Positions 56,725 through 64,000 of a stretch of 64,000 nt of DNA are shown here, in pieces. The stretch spans positions 930,001-994,000 of the forward strand of contig JAULSN010000005.1 in assembly GCA_033439765.1 (NCBI GenBank), given 5' to 3'. Position 1 is the stretch's first letter. The number at the start of each line of letters is the position of its first letter. The notes under the pieces were generated by a model. It searched no databases. It worked only from the letters and a program-made list of their open reading frames with translations, and was not told the origin of the DNA. The DNA is from Lasiosphaeria ovina (taxonomy: Eukaryota; Ascomycota; Sordariomycetes; Sordariales; Lasiosphaeriaceae). The translations under genes and the position numbers were made by a program.

Positions 56725-58854
56725 ATGGAATCCACAACGGCCACCGAGACTGGCCTAGTGGCTTCCTCGTGGTATTTTTGCTCTGTGTGTGAGAAGCCGT
56801 TCAACGAAGGTAATTCTCCGATGCCCTCTCCGATGCCCTCTCCGATGCCCTCTCAACTCTCAACTCTCAACTCTCTTTCCCTTTGTCTCTATCTCCGGAT
56901 CCTCCCAGGCTTAGCTAACTCCTCCGCCGGGAACAGAGTCGTCGTACACCCGGCATGTCAAGTACTGCCGGCGGCGAGCATCGAACCGGCAGCCCCTGCG
57001 GCAGAGGGCGTGCGAGGCGTGCCGCAAGACCAAGAACAAGTGCGATTTCAAGTCGCCCTGCTCGCGTTGTGCCGCCAAGCACACGCTCTGCTCATACGTC
57101 AAGGGCTACTACCGCGCCTCGGTGCCCGCGTCGGCTCTGGCTGCTGGTCCGAGTCGTCGTGTTGCCGTGGTCGATTCGAACTTACCTGTCAGCCCCGTCT
57201 CTGCTGCCGAGCCTCCCAGCAATGCCATCGTTCCGACCACGTCCGCCGTACTCGCCGATCCTATTGTCGCACCGTTAGATCTGACCCCCGAGACTGAATT
57301 CGGACTCGATCAGCTCAGCCAGAGCCTCACGCAGGGCCTCACTCCGGGCAGCCTTACGGCCGAAAGCGACAGCCTCTTCGATAATCCCGCCGGCTCGTCC
57401 TCGCTCGTCCAGAGCTCCTTCGCCTTCACGGGCGACCAGTACACCTCCGTGTTCTACGCGAGCCAGTCGGCCGTGGTCGACCTGCACCTCGGCCGGACCA
57501 TCAGCGGGGGGTTCCGGTACGCCGACGTGACCGAGCTAAATCTCCTACCATCGGACCGCGACGCCATGCTGCTGGACCTGCTACCCAGGACGGCGTTGGC
57601 GGGGACCAGACTGCCGACGGCATCAGACCTCGTCCCGCGGCCGCACGACTCGGCGCGCCTGTTCGACCACGGCCGTGTCTTCCCCGCCGACACGCACCAG
57701 CCGACGCCGCGCACCATGTCCAACGGCTGCCGCCAGCTCATCGTGTCCATCCTGCGCACCTTCCCGCGCATGATGGTGCGCGCGCCCACCGGCCTGCCGC
57801 CCTTCGTCCACCCGCTCGGCTGCGGCCTGCACTTTGCCCAGGGCCCCGACGCCGGCGGCCTCGACGACGGCTGGGCCGCCGTGCAACAGTTCGAGGCGGC
57901 GCCCAACGGCGCCGGCTTCATCCCGCTCCGACCGCTGGCCGCGTGTATTGGTGTAGCGCACATCTTTGTCGCGCGCACGGCTAACTCGGATGAATTTCTC
58001 TGGCAGACCATCGAGGCCGAGCACAGACGGATCCGTGCCGAGGTGAGGATTTCCCTGTGTAATGGGTTAATATGGTGTAGGGATTCCCATGCTGACTTGG
58101 ACATCACGCCAGATGCACCAGTTCACCCCCGGCGAAACCCTCGCCGCGACCCAGGCCATGATGCTCTACACCACCATGCGCCTGATGGTCTCGGGCTACG
58201 AGTACTTCCAGGCCAACCGCGGCGTGCTGATGACCTTGAATGTGAGTTCCTCTTCCTCTCTCGTGCTCGTGATTTTGTTATCTGACACTTGGAACCAACT
58301 CACAGGACCTCTCGCGCCGCTTCTCGGAGCTGTGTCCCGGCCCGTTTAGTCCGGCGCACATGCGGCTGCACCGGCCGACGTGGGAGGAGTGGATCTTTGA
58401 GGAGACGCGGCGTCGGCGAGTTCCCCCACACACACACCATCTCTCTGTTTCTCCTCGACAACTAACTCATCGATTCCCTAGCATCGCCGTCGTGTGCTTC
58501 CTCATGACTCTCGTCGTCGGGTCCGAGGCGTGCCTGGCCATCCTCGACCCGCCATCACTACTACTGCCCAGCAGCCGCGCGCTGTGGGAGGCAAAAGACC
58601 GCTGGTCCTGGGAGCGCGAGTTCGACGCCGCCTGGGCCGAGATCGGCACCGTCGCCCGCCACCACCAGCACGCCGGCCCCCGCCTCGACACCATCGGCGA
58701 CCTGGCCGTCGTCAAGAACGGCCTCTCCGACCCGCGATTCGGCGCCGGCCGCGCGGGTGCCGCTGCCGCTGCCGCGTCCGACGCCCTCGACAGCTGGCAT
58801 GCCGGGCTGGATGGTTTGGGAATTATGCTGGCGGCCGTCTTGGCGGATCATTAG
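56725..58854 (+). CDS. Transcription factor with C2HC finger and Zn2Cys6 cluster
   Basis: Predicted 600 residues. Exons: 56725-56809, 56937-58042, 58113-58241, 58306-58415, 58482-58854 (601 codons with stop). The first intron (127 nt) splits a Cys19-x2-Cys22 ... His35-x3-Cys39 finger; next comes a complete Zn2Cys6 cluster (Cys54, 57, 64, 70, 73, 80, in ACEACRKTKNKC...SPCSRC). The fourth intron starts GC (CGTCG|GCGAGT), the only choice found that keeps phase to the last exon. The C-terminal 400 residues carry the helical middle region usual in fungal regulators (MHQFTPGETLAATQAMMLY, EWIFEETRR, VVCFLMTLVVGSEACLAIL). The combined C2H2-type plus Zn2Cys6 arrangement is a known fungal subgroup. Targets unknown; no partner genes are evident nearby. 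Confidence 0.88.
56816..56877. repeat. Short tandem repeats inside intron 1
   Basis: Within the first intron of the transcription factor: TCTCCGATGCCC repeated about three times, followed by AACTCTC repeated about three times. This accounts for the greater length of that intron. Confidence 0.85.
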
Positions 58855-59109
58855 TCGCGGAGGTGTAGGGCGTGTGTCTCTTGCCTTGAAGTTGATTTTT
58901 CTTCGTGTTTGGACTGGGTTGGGAGGTGCGTTCTATGTGGGAGTCTGTATAAGGAGTCTGGTTAGGTGAGGTAATCACGAAGGAAGCTATATTTTGATGA
59001 TATGACTGCGAATAGACTTGAAACATGTACTACTTAGCCATGCCAGTTGTCCCTTGCTAAACATGTCTCTTTAGCCTTAGGCAAATACCTTAGGTACATG
59101 TCTTCAGTG

Positions 59110-59443
59110 CTATTCACCAAACAGAAACGGCTTTTCATCGCCACCCATCCACGCGCGCATCTCGGCCAAGGCGTCAATATTGTTCTGCAGCTGAGCCGTG
59201 TCAACCCGCTCGTCGTACCACTCGTACGTGCGACCAGCGCCCTCCAGGCTCCCTCCCACCCGCCGGCAGGAGCCAAAGTCGACGATGGCGGCCTCGCCGA
59301 AGCCGTCGAGCATGACGTTGCTCGGGTTGATGTCGTTGTGGACCAGGCCCAGCGCGTGGAGGTGGTTGATGCCGCGCTCGATGCCGGTCAGGATGTGGCT
59401 GTAGTCGTTGCTTTCCTCACGGTAAGCTCTCAGTCTCTCATGA
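59110..59443 (-). pseudogene. Protein kinase-like relic or partial gene
   Basis: The minus strand encodes about 111 residues of the C-terminal half of a fungal kinase-like protein: HERLRAYREE, then GIERGINHLHALGLVHNDINPSNVMLD (a catalytic loop, with HND where HRD is usual) and AAIVDFGSC (a DFG motif), followed by TYEWYDERVDTAQLQNNIDALAEMRAWMGG and a stop. The N-terminal lobe is missing. Upstream there is an in-frame TGA at 59444-59450; a splice acceptor could lie at GAAG|T, and a fragment reading YKVALSDHV lies at about 59498-59525, but I could not join them in phase. A decayed transposon begins about 250 bp further on. Truncation by insertion or decay is likely; an intact spliced gene is less likely. 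Confidence 0.6.
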
Positions 59444-59687
59444 CTTCACCACCTGATGCATGGCATCGGCGCGTGCCTTTCTAAGATAGTACGCACCCAC
59501 ATGGTCGGAAAGTGCAACCTTATATGAGGAGTCCAGCCCAAGAGACAACCGCTAATTCCAGTCTAAGGATGGCAGCCTGGTCCTTTGATCCGCTCAACAA
59601 GCCTAACATCAGAGGAATACGCGGCGCGCCCACCGCCATTTTACCCGCTTTAACCGCATTCGAAAGGCCATTTTTGCATAGATCACC

Positions 59688-61336
59688 ATGCCGTCAACAG
59701 GGCTGAAGAAGCGGTACGCTATTACTGAACGCCAGAGACAGCAAATACGACGCTATTCACAAGAAAACCCCCTCCATAAGCAATGCGACGTTGCGGCGTA
59801 GGCATCACACGAATTTGGCCACAAAATTGCCCAATCCACCATTTCTGAGTCCCTCAAGCCGAAGTTTGCCTTCCTCGATAATAAAACCTTTGCCCGCGGC
59901 GTCGTCGGTGTCACGAAGATCTACAACGCCGACTACCCTGTACTTGAACATGCTCTCTTCGAGTGGGTGATCCGTATAGAGGGCAACGACTTGTCGGTCA
60001 ACGGGGACATGATCCAAGAAGCAGCCAAAAGCCTGTGGGTTTTGATGCCCGATTTCCGTATGCTCCAAGAGCCTCGGTGGTCAAGAGGTTGGCTCACGGG
60101 CTTCAAGAGGCGGTACAACATCAAATCCTACAAGCACAGTGGCAAGTCAGCTTCTGCAGACATCGCAGGTTCGAAGGAAGTCGTTGAAAGACTTCAAGGT
60201 CTGATTAAAACCTTCGAACTTGAGGATGTGTATAATGCCGACGAGACTGGGCTCTTTTGGCTCATGACTCCTGATAAAATACTCGCAACCAAGGCATAGT
60301 TAGGTGGAAAGAAGATAAAAACTCCATCACCGTCATGCCTACGAGTAATGCAACGGGCACACACAAGCTGAATCTCTGGATCCTCGGCCATTTCAAGAAT
60401 CCCCGGCCCTTTGGCCCTCAATGCCGTAACATCACCAATTTTCCTTTTGTGTGGAGGTCAAATAAGAAGGCGTGGATGACTGCGGAGCTTTTCATCGAAT
60501 ACCTTCGTTGGCTCGACAACCAGATGCACGGAAGAAAGGTCCTCTACTTGTGGATGGCTTCTCTGCTCATGTTTCTGCAGTAAAGCAACTGGAAGAAGAG
60601 CATTCTGCCCACCCTCTCGTCAACACGACAGCCGAATTCCTTCCTGCGAATACCACCTCAATATATCAGCCAATGGACGAAGGCATCATCAACAGCCTCA
60701 AAGTGCGCTACCGCAAGACCTGGCTTCAACACATGGTCTCAACAACGCTCGCTGGCAAGGATGCATTGAAAAACACCACCCTTTTGAACGCAATTCACTA
60801 GGTTATTGATGCGTGGAAGAACAAGGTTGCAGAAGAGACAATTTCTAACTGTTGGCGGCATTCACAACTTTCTTGGGCCTGTATACGGCCCTGAAAAGCG
60901 ACCAAAGGATTGGGACGAGGCGAAGCATATCCAGAGGCTCGCTGAGGACCTAGTAAACGCAGGCAAAATCAGAGAAGTAATGGATATTCAGAACTTCATT
61001 GAGCCCCCTGAGGAAGCCCTGTTTGACAGCTCTGAGGACCTGCTCAACCACGTCGTCGAGACCTTTTCTGAAGTACGCCTCGCTGATGACGATGATGACG
61101 ATGATGACGATGAAGAACGTGTAATAGAGCCAATTTCTATGGCTAGCGCGCTTCAATCTATTACATAGTTCATCAACTTTGAAGAGCAACAGGAAAACCC
61201 GGATTTGGCCTTTTTAGCGAAGCTAAGGCAGCGCCAGCGGGCATTGACTGTCGAACAACTGCGAAAAAGGGGATCAGGAGCGCAACGGAGTCTAGATTCT
61301 TACTTTCAGAACATTTCCACTGCCAATTTACACTAG
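59688..61336 (+). mobile_element. Decayed CENP-B/pogo-type (DDE_1) transposase
   Basis: Remnant of a Tc1-mariner superfamily transposase with the pogo/Fot-like layout. In order: an N-terminal helix-turn-helix (KKRYAITERQRQQIRRYS, QSTISESL), a CENP-B-type DNA-binding region (EPRWSRGWLTGFKRRYNI), and the DDE_1 catalytic domain with NADETGLFW, LLVDGFSAH and LPANTTSIYQPMDEGII. It is broken by in-frame stops (in VAA*ASHEF, near ATKA*, AIH*VIDAW, SIT*FINF) and by about three frameshifts (near 60310, 60540 and 60840-60870), so it cannot make a transposase. At least the stops are explained by single transitions (TGG or CAG to TAG). The C-terminus has an Asp run and a RQRALTVEQLRKRGSG tail, ending at TAG 61334-61336. 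Confidence 0.88.
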
Positions 61337-62058
61337 AAACCTGTTCCTGGCACTCTTCCGGCTCAATGCGCTATTTTTCGGTAATGTGGGCCACTCAGGG
61401 ACCTAATTTGACCCCCCCCCCCCCTTTAGGTTAACGATATTCTGACCATAACGATAAAGTCCGGCCAAAAGCTCATATCGTTATGTGCAGGTTTGACTGT
61501 ATTCAAGGATTCTCCAGTCCAGGGAAAGGGTGTCTTTGTGATCATTATGGCTCTTTTTAACTTCAGCTGCAAAGCGAAAGTTAGCCTGATACTACCATTT
61601 TGAGAACAAGAAAATGGCATTGATAGAATCATCGCATCACCAAGTCGCCCATAGACGGCGACTTTAGCCGTGGCACTGTGCACTTCGGCCGTATCACCAA
61701 GTCGCCCACGGACGGCAACTTTGGCCGCGGCGTTTGCGCAACTTCGGCCAAATTGGCCGGGGCTCGGTCTCGCGTCCACCCACCTCTGGCTGCCCAGAGA
61801 TGCGAGCCTTGGACGTTATTCGGTGCAGCGACCGGACATAGGAGTTAGGACTTTGAAACGGCATGTTTCTGCGCCAGCAACACGGCCAAACTGGCCGAAG
61901 GACTGCGACAGCGCGGGAGCAGAACGTCATCGGAACCGCTGGCATAAATACTGCGGACGTTGCCTTGCGAAAATTGCGCTTTGGACAAAGAGTCCACCAA
62001 CCAACATCTTCACCCTGCAGTTAAGCACACGAATTAGACAATCTTGCGTCGTCACATC
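61337..62058. other. Transposon flank and direct repeats
   Basis: No gene. It holds a C run (61413-61426), a stretch at 61430-61501 that ends CAGGTTTGACTGTA and resembles the terminal inverted repeat of pogo-like elements read from the right, and a 57-bp-spaced direct repeat (61636-61745). I found no matching left terminal repeat. Confidence 0.45.
61636..61745. repeat. Direct repeat, two copies 57 bp apart
   Basis: ATCACCAAGTCGCCCA starts at 61636 and again at 61693; similarity continues about 30-45 bp. The differences in the aligned first part are all transitions. Confidence 0.8.
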
Positions 62059-63172
62059 ATGGCAGACAAGATCAACGTTGCGGCAGTCTTGCCCGCTCCC
62101 AAGGCCGATCTGGTCCTGCAGGAGCGCCCAGTCTCGTCGCCGGGCCCGGATGAAGTCTTAATCCGCAACCACGCCATCGCGTTGAACCCCATCGACTGGA
62201 AGAGGCAGGAATGGGGTTTGATGGTCAACTCGTACCCGGCGGGCCTTGGTGCAGGTGACTACCCACAACTCGGAGCCGGACAGGTTTGATGTCTTTGCTG
62301 ACAAGGCTCGACACTACGCAGATCTCTCGGGCATTATAGTCGAGGTCGGGTCGTCTGTGACAGATTTCAAGCCGGGCGACCGCGTGTTCGGATTCGGCAA
62401 CTGGGTCTCGAAAGGCCTGGACCATGTCGCGTACCAGGCCTACACCCTCGTTGCGTCTGCCTCAACCTCGCTGGTGCCGCGGTCCACGAACCTGCTGCAG
62501 GCCGCCACCCTCCCGACAGCCATCGGCACCGCGACCATGGGTTTGTTCTCCGTGCTCGACCTGCCCCGGCCCGGGACCGCTGTCATGTCTTCCTCTTCGG
62601 CGCCCCGGGCCATTCTGATCTGGGGTGGCGCCAGCACCGCCGCGTCCATGGCGATCCAGCTTGCGCGCTTGGCCGGCCTCACAGTCTTCACTACGGCCAG
62701 CAAAAAGCACCATGCCTACCTGCGCTCGCTCGGCGCGAGCGTCGTGGTCGACTACAGCTCGCCCACGGCTGTCGAGGAGCTTGTCGCGGCGGCCGCCAGC
62801 GCCGGTACCGAGATCACCATCGCCCTCGACTGCATCTCGCTTCCCCACACCCTCACCCCCACCATCAAGGTTCTCTCCAGCTTCGCCGGCAGCGGCCCCA
62901 AGAAGCTGGCCCATCTGGTGCCGTGGTCCCCGGACTTTGCCAAGCCCGACGCCGGCATCGAGGTCGAATGGGTCCCTGGGGAGAATCTGTGGGACGAGGA
63001 AAAGGAGTTGTTGAATTGGCTGCTGAGAGAGTCCTTGCCGAATTGGCTCGAGGAGGGGACCGTTGTGCCGCTGCAGTACCGCGTCATTCCAGGGGGGCTG
63101 AGCGGGCTCCAAAATGGGTTGAACGAGCTCAAGAAGGGTGCAAGCGGCGAGAAATTGGTTGTTGAGCTTTAG
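62059..63172 (+). CDS. Zinc-free MDR oxidoreductase (enoyl reductase/quinone reductase-like)
   Basis: Predicted 348 residues. Exons 62059-62254 and 62322-63172 joined in phase 1 by a 67-nt GT-AG intron (349 codons with stop); the junction restores GLGA|DLSGIIVEVGS, the normal motif of the family. The N-terminal catalytic domain has ALNPIDWK and GDRVFGFG; the cofactor domain has ILIWGGASTAASMAIQLA and a later LGASVVVDYSS, typical of an NADPH-binding Rossmann fold. The Cys/His ligands of zinc alcohol dehydrogenases are absent, so it belongs to the zinc-free branch that includes fungal trans-acting enoyl reductases (LovC-like) and ToxD-like proteins. With no polyketide synthase in the window a stand-alone reductase role is more likely. 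No signal peptide. Confidence 0.92.
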
Positions 63173-64000
63173 GGGCCAACTATTAATTATTTGGATGGCC
63201 ATGTCGACGATATTTGTTGTCGCTCCTTTTATGTGAAAGTGTTGCACGTGATCTGGATTGACTGAGCATTGAATTTTCTTGAGAAAGCGATCTGAATGCT
63301 AGGATCAGGAGCTTGGAAACGAGGTGCGAAAAGTGCTGTTGCGGAAGCGATTTTGGTGTTGGGCCGGGCTCGTAACTGTCGCAGAACGTAACCACTGCGC
63401 CATACGGCCAAAAGTAAAATTCCACTAATAGCTGCAGAGCTAACAGTGATACATATTTCTTTTTGACAGAAAGCTTTGAGCAGAATCCAATCTATACTCA
63501 AGGTCTATCCGAAGATGGCTCACTTGGTCAATGAGCACTGGTATGTGTGTATGTGGAAGTTGCGAGCTGAAGCTGTAAACCTGGAGCCAAACTGAGATGA
63601 AATGATCGCGGTAGTCCAGAAGTAGTCTCGGCAGATGTATCTGGACCAAAGTGTTTGCCGGATACTACCCTTCCTGTTTTGCGGGCGAGCGTCGATAGCT
63701 TCAATAGTCCAAAAATCTAGAGCTCATTCGGGCTGGGCTCATGCATGGTCATGCATTGTCAGCAAGGTTGCCGTGGCCTCTGGTGCCCCTCCCGCGCCTC
63801 CCGCCAACCCGCCGAAGTTCCCGGTGGATCCGACCGCTGATGGTCTGCAGCAGTGCGTAACTGCTGTGCCAGAGCGACATGGGACACACACTTGCACCTT
63901 CCCTTTCAGTCGGGACGTTGCTGACTGGATCATGCAAGTCTTTGTCTCTGTCCTCGGGGCCATTTCCCCTCCCTTTCCCCCAACCCTAAATTCTAAACTC
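63173..64000. other. Intergenic to window edge
   Basis: No supported gene. Minus-strand open frames at 63739-63963 are short and without motifs. A gene could begin beyond the window edge. Confidence 0.4.

Overview
The window is nuclear DNA of a filamentous ascomycete (Pezizomycotina), most likely a Sordariomycete. Genes are intron-bearing, with introns mostly of 48-127 nt, GT-AG ends and CTNAC-type branch points. There are no operons or ribosome binding sites. The protein families are typical of moulds: Zn2Cys6 regulators, a PTH11/SAT4-type seven-helix receptor, a CFEM-like surface protein, a fungal P450, secreted proteases and a decayed CENP-B/pogo-type transposon. I name no species. Splice sites were placed by eye and checked by phase arithmetic; every multi-exon model given as a CDS sums to a whole number of codons.

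Left part (0-18 kb): two divergently transcribed paralogous trypsin/V8-like serine proteases (491-2754 minus, 4302-5448 plus), a four-exon cytochrome P450 (5746-7686 minus), a small Cys-rich membrane-anchored surface protein (8482-9072 minus), a glutathione-dependent formaldehyde-activating (GFA) family protein (10038-10607 minus), a bifunctional 6-phosphofructo-2-kinase/fructose-2,6-bisphosphatase (12235-13785 minus) and a secreted Cys-rich protein (16841-17498 minus).

Middle part (19-47 kb): the nucleolar DEAD-box helicase HAS1 (19588-21502 plus), a 937-residue coiled-coil protein (22841-25939 plus), a small Cys-rich protein with a 5'UTR intron (27854-28240 plus), a DUF829 alpha/beta-hydrolase with a long Ser-Asn tract (29253-30272 minus), an unrecognised protein (31932-33113 minus) next to an in-frame 27-bp minisatellite, a triple-KH RNA-binding protein (34906-36820 minus), a pepsin-like aspartic protease (40037-41490 plus) and an AflR-type Zn2Cys6 regulator (44711-46252 plus).

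Right part (47-64 kb): a gene-poor stretch rich in short tandem repeats, then a PTH11/SAT4-like receptor (50796-52294), a CFEM-like single-pass protein (52874-54195), a secreted DJ-1/PfpI-like protein (55155-56018), an 85-residue ORF (56173-56430), a C2HC plus Zn2Cys6 transcription factor (56725-58854), a kinase relic (59110-59443 minus), a transposase pseudogene with transition-type stops (59688-61336), and a zinc-free MDR oxidoreductase (62059-63172).

The genes do not form one obvious pathway. Housekeeping genes (HAS1, KH protein, PFK2/FBPase2) are mixed with accessory ones (proteases, P450, regulators, surface proteins). No polyketide or peptide synthase backbone is present, so the P450 and the AflR-like regulator are not a recognisable biosynthetic cluster here. 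The points most worth a second look are the protease pair with its duplicated helical C-terminal domain, the coding minisatellite at 31.5 kb, two GC-AG introns with the same donor, and the in-frame retained-intron option in the coiled-coil gene.
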